Source: CAZPMT01 sp964587655 (GTDB lineage Bacteria; Hydrogenedentota; Hydrogenedentia; Hydrogenedentales; SLHB01). Taken from it: a stretch of 14,742 nt of DNA. Positions 7,091 through 14,700 of this stretch are shown here, one piece after another. The notes under the pieces were generated by a model. That model was not told where the DNA came from. It saw nothing but the letters and a program-made list of their open reading frames with translations, and did no database searches. The translations under genes were made by a program, and so were the position numbers. Each line of letters starts with the position of its first letter. The first letter of the stretch is position 1. Location: positions 1 to 14,742 of the forward strand of contig CAZPMT010000140.1 of assembly GCA_964587655.1 (NCBI GenBank), read 5' to 3'.

Positions 7091-7459
7091 TCACAACGAC
7101 CCTTCTTTCTCGAGCTTGGACCGGCACTTGACGCAGTAGCGCGCCGAGGGGAAGACCTCGAGGCGCTTCTTGAGAATTGGTTCTTCGCAGCCTTCGCATA
7201 CGCCGTAGGTGCCCGTCTCGATGCGCTTGAGAGCGTCATTCACGTCGCGGAGCCTCTCGGATTCGCTCGTGGCGATGTTGAGTGCGGTCTCGCGCTCGAA
7301 ATTGTCGGTGCCGGTCTCGGCGTAACTGTAGAGGTCTCCGGTGGTCTCGCGAACGGACTCGTGCAGTGCGCTCTCCTCGATCTTGCGTATGCCGGTGCTG
7401 AGGCGTTCGAGTTCGTTTAGGAGCAGTTTTTCGTACTTCTTGGCTTCTTTCTTATTCAT
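7091..7459 (-). CDS. DksA/TraR family C4 zinc-finger protein
   Basis: A 122-residue RNA-polymerase-secondary-channel-type regulator of the DksA/TraR family. It has an N-terminal coiled coil (~1-80, starts MNKKEAKKYEKLLLNELERL) and a zinc finger C88-x2-C91-x17-C109-x2-C112 (VCEGC...ARYCVKC), which matches DksA spacing. The coiled-coil tip reads GDLYSYAETGTD, where E. coli DksA has DxxDxA; one Asp is replaced by Ser, so equivalence in function with DksA and ppGpp response is not assured. The start ATG 7459 has AGGAGA 9 bases upstream; an in-frame extension to 7498 lacks such a site. It lies between ileS and lspA, an order seen for dksA-like genes in several phyla, and is co-oriented with both. 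Expected role: adjusting transcription to nutrient state. Confidence 0.9.
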   Translation of the reverse strand: MNKKEAKKYEKLLLNELERLSTGIRKIEESALHESVRETTGDLYSYAETGTDNFERETALNIATSESERLRDVNDALKRIETGTYGVCEGCEEPILKKRLEVFPSARYCVKCRSKLEKEGSL

Positions 7460-7542
7460 ACTGCCCAATCTCCTAGCGCGGCCAAGCCGCCATGTCATGA
7501 TCCTCGACAGTGATTCTTTTTCAGAGGCATCTGCGCTTCCCG

Positions 7543-10332
7543 TTACGATGTCTTTGAAAAAGAATGTAGTTGCCGTTCACATCGATCGCAGATCTGGGGA
7601 TGTTCTTCACTATTGCCGACGGACTCCCGGTAGTTCCAGCATCGGACGCACTTCGCGCCGGGGGCCTTCTCGAACCTAGCGATAAGTTTATCCTCGGCCT
7701 GGCCGGCCTCCGCGGAGACCGGGCCGATTGTGCATTTCGACACGATAAAGATCCACGGCAGTTGGGCCTCGCACTTTCGCAGGACGCCCTCGGTGCGCGC
7801 ATCGCCCGGGATGAGCGTGACCGCCGCCTCGAGGGACGAACCGATCTCGCCCTTGCGCCGCGCCTCCTCGAGGACCCGCGAAACCACGCTGCGCACGCGC
7901 ATCAATTCGTCCCAGATGACCACGGCGTCATCGGAGAGGACGTAGCCGGGCTTCTCCGCCGGGAACGCTTCGAGGTGGACGCTTTCCGAAGTCCGCAGAT
8001 GCGCGGGCAGGAACCGCCAGACCTCTTCGCAAGTGTAGGGCAGGATGGGCGCGAAAAGCTTGGCGAGATCGACGAGGATTTCCGCGAGAACAGTCTGTGC
8101 CGCACGCCGTTCGCGCGAATCGGCCGCGAAGGTGTACAGACGGTCCTTGAGGATGTCGAGGTAGAACGCGCTCATGTCGACGGCGCAGAAGTTATGCACG
8201 GAGTGATAAATGACGTGGAATTCGTAGTCGTCGTAGGCCTGGAGCACCCGCTTGCGCAGGAGTTGCAAGCGGTGCAGCGCCCACTTGTCGGCTTCCTCGA
8301 GATGATCGAACGGCACGGCGTCCCGCGCGGCGAAATCACGCAGATTGCCGAGCATGTATCGGAACGTATTGCGGATTCGGCGGTATGCGTCCTGGAGGCG
8401 TTTCAGGATCTCGTCGGAGATGCGGACGTCTTGCCTGTAATTCTCGCTGGCGACCCAGAGTCGAACGATGTCCGCGCCAAGCGTGTTCAGCAGGTCCGTG
8501 AGTTGCACGGTATTGCCGAGCTTCTTGGACATCTTCTTGCCTTCTCCGTCGACGACGTATCCGTGTGTGACAACGGTGCGGTACGGCGGCTCGCCCTTGA
8601 CGGCGATGGCCGGGATCAGAGACAACTGGAACCAGCCTCGGTGTTGGTCGCTGCCTTCGAAGTAGAGATCGACGGGCCAGCCCAGCTCGGGGCGCTTCTC
8701 GCAGACGGCCCGGTGGCTTGCGCCGGAATCGAACCATACATCGAGGATGTCGGACTCCTGCCGGAAGCGTGTGCCGCCGCACTTCGCGCATCGCGCGCCG
8801 GATGGGACCAACTGCGACGCGTCGGTATCGAACCAACGGTCAATTCCGTCCTCGGCGGACCGCGCCAGCGCCTCGGCCTTTGCGAAACTCTCGGGCGTGG
8901 CATACACCTCGCCGCACGCATCGCAGTACAGGACGGGGATCGGCACGCCCCAAGCGCGCTGGCGGCTGATGCACCAGTCCGGACGCGACGCGACCATCGA
9001 GCGGATGCGCTCCTGTCCCCAGGCGGGAATCCATTCGACTTTGTCGATGGCCGCGACCACTTTTTCGCGCAGATGGTCGTGGTCCATTAGAACGAACCAT
9101 TGCGGGGTCGCGCGGTAAATAACGGGGCTGGCGCAACGCCAGCAGTGAGCGTAGCTGTGGACGATCTTGGAGGCTTTCATCAGTGCGCCGGACTTCTCGA
9201 GGTCGGCCACGATGCGCGCGTTGGCATCGAACACCGGCACGCCGGCATAAGGCCCGGCGTCTTCCGTGAAGATCCCGGCCCCGTCGACGGGCGAGAACGG
9301 ATCGATGCCGTAGCGTCCCCCGACGATGTAGTCCTCCTGGCCGTGGCCGGGCGCTGTGTGAACGCAGCCGGTGCCGGCTTCGAGGGTGACGTGCTCGCCG
9401 AGGATGATCGGACAGATCTTGTCCCTGAAGATCACGTGCCGGTACGTGAGGCCCTCCAACTCCTTGCCGGTGTACTTCCTGACGACCTCGTAGTCCGTGA
9501 TTCCGCAATCGGCCAGCGCGGCCGGCGCGAGGAACGTCGCCATGATCAAGGTCTCGTTGCCGGTCTTGACGGCGCAGTAATCGAAATCCGGGTGGAGGCA
9601 GATGGCGAGGTTGGCCGGGAGCGTCCAGGGCGTCGTCGTCCAGATGACGTACGCGGCCGGCCCTTCGACGCCGGGGATTGGCGCGACGGCTGGGAATTTT
9701 ACGTAGATCGAGGGCGACGTGTGGTCGCCGTACTCGACCTCCGCTTCCGCGAGGGCCGTCTGACAGTCGGCGCACCAGTAGATCGGTTTGAGGCCCTTCG
9801 CGATGGCGCCGGCCTTGTACATCTCGCTAAACACGTGAATGATGGTGGCGACGTAGTCGGGGCTTAGCGTCAGATACGGGTGTGCCCAATCGCCGGCGAC
9901 GCCGAGGCGCTTGAACCCCTCGCGGTGGATGTCGACGTATTTCAGTGCGAAGGCGCGGCAACGGCGGCGGATCTCGACCTGGGAGAGGGTCTTCGCCTCA
10001 TCGCCGAGGTCGCTGATGACCTTGTACTCGATGGGGAGTCCGTGGCAGTCCCAGCCGGGCACGTAGGGGGCGTCCCACCCGCCCATCTGCTTTGACTTGA
10101 CGACGAAATCCTTCAAGATCTTATTGAGAGCGGTGCCCGCGTGGAGCTCGCCGTTGGCGTATGGGGGGCCGTCGTGCAGCACAAACTTCTTGCGGCCCCG
10201 AGACTGCTTGCGGAGCGTCCCGTAGAGGTCGATAGACTCCCAAAAGGCAAGCCTTTCCGGTTCGCGCTTCGAGAGGTCGCCGCGCATCGGAAAGGCCGTT
10301 TCCGGCAAGTTTACAGTTGACTTGTAATCCAT
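7543..10332 (-). CDS. ileS: Isoleucyl-tRNA synthetase
   Basis: Charges tRNA-Ile with isoleucine and edits misactivated valine. About 929 residues from ATG 10332 (936 from GTG 10353), close to the 938 of E. coli. The class I signatures are HDGPPYANGELHAGT, where the usual HIGH is H64-A-G-T67, and GKKMSKKLGN (K600-M-S-K-K604) in place of KMSKS; both sit at the E. coli positions. VIWTTTPWTLPANLAI and HTAPGHGQEDY mark the CP1 editing domain, and DCHGLPIE the specificity region. The C-terminus has a zinc knuckle CVRCWNY...CDRC, typical of the bacterial (mupirocin-sensitive) type. ATG 10332 is preferred because MDYKSTVNLPETAFPMRGDL matches the family start; no clear ribosome site precedes either candidate. 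First gene of the ileS > dksA-like > lspA > lgt unit; a good promoter lies upstream. Confidence 0.97.
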   Translation of the reverse strand: MDYKSTVNLPETAFPMRGDLSKREPERLAFWESIDLYGTLRKQSRGRKKFVLHDGPPYANGELHAGTALNKILKDFVVKSKQMGGWDAPYVPGWDCHGLPIEYKVISDLGDEAKTLSQVEIRRRCRAFALKYVDIHREGFKRLGVAGDWAHPYLTLSPDYVATIIHVFSEMYKAGAIAKGLKPIYWCADCQTALAEAEVEYGDHTSPSIYVKFPAVAPIPGVEGPAAYVIWTTTPWTLPANLAICLHPDFDYCAVKTGNETLIMATFLAPAALADCGITDYEVVRKYTGKELEGLTYRHVIFRDKICPIILGEHVTLEAGTGCVHTAPGHGQEDYIVGGRYGIDPFSPVDGAGIFTEDAGPYAGVPVFDANARIVADLEKSGALMKASKIVHSYAHCWRCASPVIYRATPQWFVLMDHDHLREKVVAAIDKVEWIPAWGQERIRSMVASRPDWCISRQRAWGVPIPVLYCDACGEVYATPESFAKAEALARSAEDGIDRWFDTDASQLVPSGARCAKCGGTRFRQESDILDVWFDSGASHRAVCEKRPELGWPVDLYFEGSDQHRGWFQLSLIPAIAVKGEPPYRTVVTHGYVVDGEGKKMSKKLGNTVQLTDLLNTLGADIVRLWVASENYRQDVRISDEILKRLQDAYRRIRNTFRYMLGNLRDFAARDAVPFDHLEEADKWALHRLQLLRKRVLQAYDDYEFHVIYHSVHNFCAVDMSAFYLDILKDRLYTFAADSRERRAAQTVLAEILVDLAKLFAPILPYTCEEVWRFLPAHLRTSESVHLEAFPAEKPGYVLSDDAVVIWDELMRVRSVVSRVLEEARRKGEIGSSLEAAVTLIPGDARTEGVLRKCEAQLPWIFIVSKCTIGPVSAEAGQAEDKLIARFEKAPGAKCVRCWNYRESVGNSEEHPQICDRCERQLHSFSKTS

Positions 10333-10402
10333 GATTATCTTGTTTTGATGCACACTATGTCCCGGCGGAATGGGCCAATTCCCACCCGCAAGAATGGGGG
10401 GG

Positions 10403-10431
10403 ACAATACCACATGGGCTTCAGGAAGTCAA
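10403..10431 (-). promoter_or_regulatory. Sigma70-type promoter of the ileS operon
   Basis: On the minus strand: -35 TTGACT (10426-10431), 17-base spacer, extended -10 TGG-TATTGT (hexamer 10403-10408). A run of seven C (10396-10402) follows the -10, forming a very GC-rich discriminator. Expected leader to ATG 10332 is about 65 bases, too short for a T-box. Confidence 0.65.
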
Positions 10432-10456
10432 AAAAGCGACGTGATTCCGCGGGGCC

Positions 10457-10491
10457 GGGTATCGGGTATCGGGTTTTGGGTTTCGGGTGTC
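10457..10491. repeat. Five-unit GGGNNNN heptamer tandem repeat (G-quadruplex candidate)
   Basis: Five contiguous 7-bp units: GGGTATC, GGGTATC, GGGTTTT, GGGTTTC, GGGTGTC. The G3-N4 spacing satisfies the general G-quadruplex pattern on the plus strand. It sits between the divergent promoters of ileS and the BrnT-like gene. Confidence 0.85.
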
Positions 10492-10513
10492 CAATCACAC
10501 CCAGCATTCAGCC

Positions 10514-10543
10514 TTGTCGCGGAGCTATGGGTATTGCTATAAT
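10514..10543 (+). promoter_or_regulatory. Promoter of the BrnT/CopG-type pair
   Basis: -35 TTGTCG (10514-10519), 18-base spacer, consensus -10 TATAAT (10538-10543). A small palindrome CACA-T-TGTG (10547-10555) lies at the expected start of transcription and could be an operator for autoregulation. Confidence 0.6.
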
Positions 10544-10568
10544 GCACACATTGTGATATGATCTGGAC

Positions 10569-10850
10569 ATGAAGCTCTTTGACTGGAGTACCGAGAAGAA
10601 CGAATGGTTGAAGCTGGCTCGGGGCGTCACGTTTGAGGAAATCGTGTACCATATCCAGGCCGGAGGCCTTCTCGATGTGATTGAGCATAGCAGACCAAGC
10701 AAATATCCGGGACAGCGCATTTTCGTAGTGAATGTGGAAGGGTACGCCTGTCTGGTCCCCTTTGTGGAATCGGAAGAGACGATCTTTCTCAAGACGATCA
10801 TCCCGAGCCGGAAAATGACCAGACGCTACCTGGGAAAAGAGGTGACATGA
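10569..10850 (+). CDS. BrnT-like toxin of a type II toxin-antitoxin pair
   Basis: A 93-residue basic protein. The opening FDWSTEKNEWLKLARGVTFEEIVYHI resembles the BrnT pattern F-x-W-D-x-x-K-x(n)-K-x-x-V-S-F-E-E-A, and the centre (GQRIFVVNVEGYACLVPFV) and end (TIFLKTIIPSRKMTRRYLG) keep the family's strand-strand-R-K-x-x-R-x-Y layout. BrnT proteins are RelE-fold ribonucleases that stop translation; whether this one cuts RNA is inferred. The family's HGV/HGI element is changed to ARGV, and the LLDVIEHSRPSKYPG loop is divergent, so it may belong to a neighbouring BrnT-like family. Toxin-first order and ATGA overlap with the next gene fit the type. No strong ribosome site precedes ATG 10569; the leader appears to be only ~20 bases. 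Confidence 0.75.
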   Translation: MKLFDWSTEKNEWLKLARGVTFEEIVYHIQAGGLLDVIEHSRPSKYPGQRIFVVNVEGYACLVPFVESEETIFLKTIIPSRKMTRRYLGKEVT

Positions 10851-11119
10851 AACTCACAAAAGAGGAACGGGCCATTCTGGAGTCAGTCGAGCGAGACGAA
10901 TGGAGGCGGGTCCCAAGTTTTGCGAAGGAAGCTCGGCGGTACGAGTCTGTCGCCAAGGCGACGCTACGCAAAGACAAGCGGGTGAACATCCGGATGACGG
11001 AGAGGGATCTCGTGCATTTCCAGAAGAAAGCCGCCGAGGAGGGATTGCCCTACCAGACGCTCATCTCCAGCGTGTTGCACAAGTACATCAACGGCCGCTT
11101 TGAGGACAGAGCGTCATGA
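10847..11119 (+). CDS. CopG/BrnA-type ribbon-helix-helix antitoxin
   Basis: A 90-residue protein. The N-terminal half is charged (LTKEERAILESVERDEW) and probably wraps the toxin; the C-terminal half, RVNIRMTERDLVHFQKKAAE then GLPYQTLISSVLHKYINGRF, is a ribbon-helix-helix DNA-binding domain with the RVNIRM strand and G-x-P-Y-Q-T-L turn typical of CopG-type antitoxins. It starts inside the toxin stop codon (ATGA, 4-base overlap), so the two are coupled. In such pairs the antitoxin-toxin complex represses its own promoter; the CACA-T-TGTG palindrome near 10550 is a candidate operator. The assignment as an antitoxin is strong from domain and position; the exact family number is not checked. Confidence 0.82.
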   Translation: MKLTKEERAILESVERDEWRRVPSFAKEARRYESVAKATLRKDKRVNIRMTERDLVHFQKKAAEEGLPYQTLISSVLHKYINGRFEDRAS

Positions 11120-11176
11120 CTTCCCGCGTCCTACACTGGCCGCACTTCGTCATCCTTCACCCTTCCTTGGCAAGCC

Positions 11177-11443
11177 TCACCGGCGCCCTCGAACTCTCGC
11201 AATGGCCTTGGGAATATCCGAACGCTTGAGACCAACCTCCCGCGCCTGTTGTCGAAGCCGGCGTCTAAGATGCTCGTACTCCTCCGTCGACGGAGGGTTA
11301 ATAACCTTGAACATCACCACGTCATCCTGCCCGAACACGGCGAACTGAACGCCGGCCTCGAGCCCAAGTCTGTCGCGAATGGACTCCGGAATCACCACCT
11401 GCCCTCGGGAACTCATCTTCGTTGTGGAAACCTCTTGGGACAT
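11177..11443 (-). CDS. AbrB/MazE-type antitoxin, apparently without its toxin
   Basis: An 88-residue SpoVT/AbrB-fold DNA-binding protein: STTKMSSRGQVVIPESIRDR followed by LGLEAGVQFAVFG is the swapped-hairpin domain signature (~7-48). The C-terminal EYEHLRRRLRQQAREVGLKRSDIPKAIARVR (shown here in part as the helix from ~54) is the usual toxin-binding tail of antitoxins that precede PIN-domain ribonucleases. ATG 11443 has AGGAGA 6 bases upstream. No toxin follows: after the stop only ~57 bp remain before the convergent CopG-type gene, and the overlapping GTGA gives just M-R-L-A-K-E-G-stop. It could be a solitary antitoxin, a relic, or act on a toxin elsewhere. Its promoter carries a good inverted repeat, suggesting autoregulation persists. 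Confidence 0.83.
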   Translation of the reverse strand: MSQEVSTTKMSSRGQVVIPESIRDRLGLEAGVQFAVFGQDDVVMFKVINPPSTEEYEHLRRRLRQQAREVGLKRSDIPKAIARVRGRR

Positions 11444-11459
11444 GATACGTCTCCTCTTG

Positions 11460-11490
11460 ATCTTACCAGTAAGATTCTAACGTAAGATTC
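11460..11490. promoter_or_regulatory. Candidate AbrB-type operator: inverted repeat plus a third half-site
   Basis: ATCTTAC-CA-GTAAGAT (11460-11475) is a perfect 7-bp inverted repeat; a further GTAAGATTC (11482-11490) repeats GTAAGATTC of 11469-11477 at 13-bp spacing. The array covers the -10 of the antitoxin promoter and lies just upstream of its ribosome site, as expected for an autoregulatory operator. Confidence 0.65.
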
Positions 11491-11502
11491 GCGTGAAGGC
11501 AA
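11474..11502 (-). promoter_or_regulatory. Promoter of the AbrB/MazE-type gene
   Basis: Minus-strand -35 TTGCCT (11497-11502), 17-base spacer, -10 TAGAAT (11474-11479). Overlaps the GTAAGAT repeats. Confidence 0.6.
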
Positions 11503-11550
11503 GTTCCAACGGAAAGAGGTCGCGATGGGGAATCCGAGACGAAGCCTTCC

Positions 11551-11568
11551 GCGAGACGGCCGTCGCGC
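11551..11568. repeat. Near-perfect 18-bp palindrome upstream of the TIR gene
   Basis: GCGAGACGGCCGTCGCGC pairs in 8 of 9 positions around a perfect GACGGCCGTC core. It lies in the 266-bp divergent gap between the AbrB-type gene and the TIR gene; role unknown (operator or chance in GC-rich DNA). Confidence 0.35.
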
Positions 11569-11625
11569 TTGCCACTCGCAATCCGCGTCCCCGGACTGCG
11601 GGCCTCCAGACTATGGGTTGAATTG

Positions 11626-11634
11626 TGCTACACT
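11626..11634 (+). promoter_or_regulatory. Possible extended -10 promoter for the TIR gene
   Basis: TG-C-TACACT, about 75 bases upstream of the ATG, with no convincing -35. The rest of the gap (11503-11709) holds only the palindrome and a short ORF that I do not believe. Confidence 0.3.
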
Positions 11635-11709
11635 GGCATAAGTGGAGGGATTGGGTTCTTGCGGTGAGTCATGTGATCATTGGTTGAGCTAGTGCGGGGT
11701 GAGAAACAA

Positions 11710-14700
11710 ATGGGCGAGCACTTCCAGTACGACGTTTTCTTGAGTTATAGCTCGAAAGACAAGCAGGTCGTGCGCGAACTCGCGCAACGGCTCAAGGCCG
11801 ACGGGCTGCGCGTCTGGTTCGATGAATGGGAGATTAAACCCGGCGATACGATCAGCCTCAAGATCGAGCAGGGACTGGAACAATCGCGGACCTTGGTGCT
11901 CTGCATGTCGGCGAACGCCTTTGCCGCCGATTGGGTCACGCTCGAGCGCCACACCGCCCTCTTTCGCGATCCCACAAGTCAGGACAGACGCTTCATCCCG
12001 CTTCGGCTCGACGATGCGCCGATTGGCGTGAGCCTCAAGCAGTTTGCCTGTGTAGACTGGCGGGACAGGAGCGAAGACCAATACCTCCGCATGCTCGCCG
12101 CGTGCCGGGCGCGTTACGATCGCGAACCGCAAGTATCTGGTGCGAGAGTTGAAGAAAGAGGTGCCCTTCTGTCCCTCGGCCACATTGATCCCGTGTACGC
12201 CGCTGCTGTGGCGGGTGTTGGGAATCTCGTCGTTTCGGGTTCGCTCGACATGACGATCCATGTGTGCAGTTTGTCGCCGGGTGAGTGGATAGGCACACTC
12301 AAGGGCCACACCCGCCGTGTGCTCGCCGTTGCAGTGTCAAGGGACGGGCGTGTTGCTATCTCCGGTTCGTCGGATACGACGCTCCGTGTGTGGGATCTGC
12401 CTCAGATGGTCCACCGGGCAACGCTTGAAGGTCACTCTGATACGGTCTCTTGTGTCGCAATGGCACGGGATGGAGGAATGGCCGTTTCGGGTTCCGATGA
12501 CAGGACCGTCCGCGTGTGGGATTTGTCTCGGTGTGTCTGCCTGGGCACGCTTGAAGGTCACACAGGTCGTGTCTCTTGCGTTGCGGTTACGGAAGACGGG
12601 CGCCTCGCACTCTCTGGATCGCACGACAATACGGTTCGTGTGTGGGATCTTTCTTTGGGGAGGTGCGTGGCTATCCTTGATGGCCACAGAGCTGGTGTCC
12701 ACAGCGTTGCGGTGACCGGCGGCGGAGCCCATGCCCTCGCAGGCTCGGGCGACAACACGGTTCGCGTGTGGGATCTATCCTCTGGTCGCTGCCTGGCCAC
12801 TCTTGAAGGCCATACGGATGTTGTCTCTGCAGTTGCAGTGTCACGCGATGGGCAGACTGGGTTCTCAGGCTCATGGGACATGACGATTCGAATGTGGGAT
12901 GTGCTGAACGGAGAATGCTTGGGAATTCTGAAAAGGCATACTGGTCGGGTGTTGACTGTGGCAGTGACAGAGGGCGGGCAGGTCGTCTCGGCCTCGGCGA
13001 GCGGTGTGGTCCGCGTTTGGGGAGACATAGACACGCTATGTATGGAGACGCGCCGTGGCCAATCATCGGCCCGGTATACGAATGCAAAGGTTTTGCTGGT
13101 GGGTGAAACGGGCGTGGGCAAGACGGCACTATCGATTCGGCTTACGGAAGACAGATTCGAACCGGCAACGTCTTCAACTGACGCCGTTGAGGCGAGACGC
13201 CCCACATGGGCCACACAGCTAAGATTGTGCCGCGGGCGCGGAGATGCCAATGTCGAGCATGAAATCTGGCTGTGGGACTTTGCAGGACAGGCGGATTACC
13301 GTTTGATTCATCAACTTTACATGGACGAGACGGCACTGGCCGTTCTGATTTTCAACCCGCAGAGCGAGGACCCTTTCGACGGGCTCGGCCAGTGGGATCG
13401 GGATATCCAGCGGGCAGCGCGGAGGCCATTCAAGAAACTGCTTGTAGCCGGCCGGTGTGATCGGGGTGGTCTGATGGTAAGCAAGGACAGCATCGAACGA
13501 TTCTACGCTGAACGAGGGTTCGCCGAGTATATAGAGACGAGCGCGCGGCAAGGCACCGGCTGTGATACTCTGCGGGACGCGATTATTCGCCATATTCCGT
13601 GGGAACAGATCCCTTGGACGGCATCCCCGCGTGTTTTCAAACTCTTGAAAGAGGAGATCATCAAGTTCAAAGATGAAGGCGTGGTGTTGTTGCGGATGGC
13701 TGAGCTGAAACAGAGACTTGAGCTGCAGCTGCCCGACGAGAGCTTTTCCATCGACCAGATGCGTGCGGTGGTGGGGTTGCTCGCGGGGCCAGGCATAATC
13801 TGGCAACTCGAGTTCGGCGAGTTCGTCCTATTGCAGCCGGAGCGCATCAACTCCTATGCTGGAGCGGTGATCCGGTCCGTCCGCGCGCACACAGAGGAGA
13901 TCGGCTGCATTGCTGAAGAGGACGTCCTGGCCGGAAAGCTGGATTATCAGGATGTGAAACGTTTGCCGCGCGACGAAGAAGAGATCGTTTTACGGGCGAT
14001 GCACCAAACACTCGTGGATCACGGGCTCTGTTTACGAGAGCATACCGAGCACGGCACGCTTCTCATCTTCCCGAGTTACTTCAAACGGGAACGACCACGG
14101 ATCGACGCGCATCCAGTAGTACTGGTTACATATCGGTTTAGTGGAGCCCTCGATGAGATCTACGCGACCCTCATAGTCAGACTCCATCATACCAGTGCCT
14201 TCGAGCGTGACCGACTATGGCGTTTCGCTGCCGACTACAAGACGCCCGCGGGGAAGCGCCTTGGACTCAAGATGAGCAAGAAAGGCGAGGGAGCAGGGGA
14301 ATTGGAGGTATACTTCGATCCAGGTGTCTCGGACGATGTGCAAGTCACGTTCATCCGGTATATCCATGAGCATCTCAAAGTCAGGGCGCAAGACGTTGTC
14401 CGCTTGCGACACTACGTGTGTCAGCATTGCGGAGCATCCATCGACAATCGCAACGCGATCGAGGCACGCCTTGCAGAAGGACTAAGGGACATCGTGTGTG
14501 TTGCGTGCGAAAGGCGTGTCATGCTGTGGGACTTGATCGAGGAGAAGTTCGCATCCGAGGAGTTTCAAGGCCGAGTGCGCGAGTTGGAGGAGCGGGCGAA
14601 AGCATCGATTGATAATGAGAGCCGGGAGCTCATCCTTGTGGGGCATATGTACGCAATCGCGGGCGAGGCGGGGCAAATCTACAGGCAGTACACGAACTCG

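Noticed and set aside
7081..7239. Longer N-terminus for LspA (from 7239)
   Set aside because: The added residues are Arg/Ser-rich, overlap the DksA-like gene in another frame and precede the first membrane helix without a family match.
7570..9090. 506-codon plus-strand open frame antisense to ileS
   Set aside because: It lies fully opposite conserved IleS motifs, shows no recognisable domain, and is explained by GC-rich codon bias on the other strand.
10332..10402. T-box leader upstream of ileS
   Set aside because: The expected leader is only about 65 bases and shows no T-box consensus, specifier stem or terminator.
11525..11641. 38-codon ORF starting MGNPRRSLPRDGRRA between the AbrB-type and TIR genes
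   Set aside because: No ribosome site of note, low-complexity Arg/Ser/Pro composition, and it ends over the candidate promoter.
11689..12309. 206-codon minus-strand open frame over the TIR region
   Set aside because: The plus strand here encodes clear TIR motifs (DVFLSYSSKD, WVTLE) in a frame continuing to the window end.
12178..13059. Possible CRISPR-like or satellite array from the regular 126-bp periodicity
   Set aside because: The units are coding, in frame and match WD40 repeats; there are no unique spacers.
12558..13250. 230-codon minus-strand open frame over the WD40 region
   Set aside because: Its apparent repeats (SHTRTVLS and similar) are the antisense of the WD40 units.
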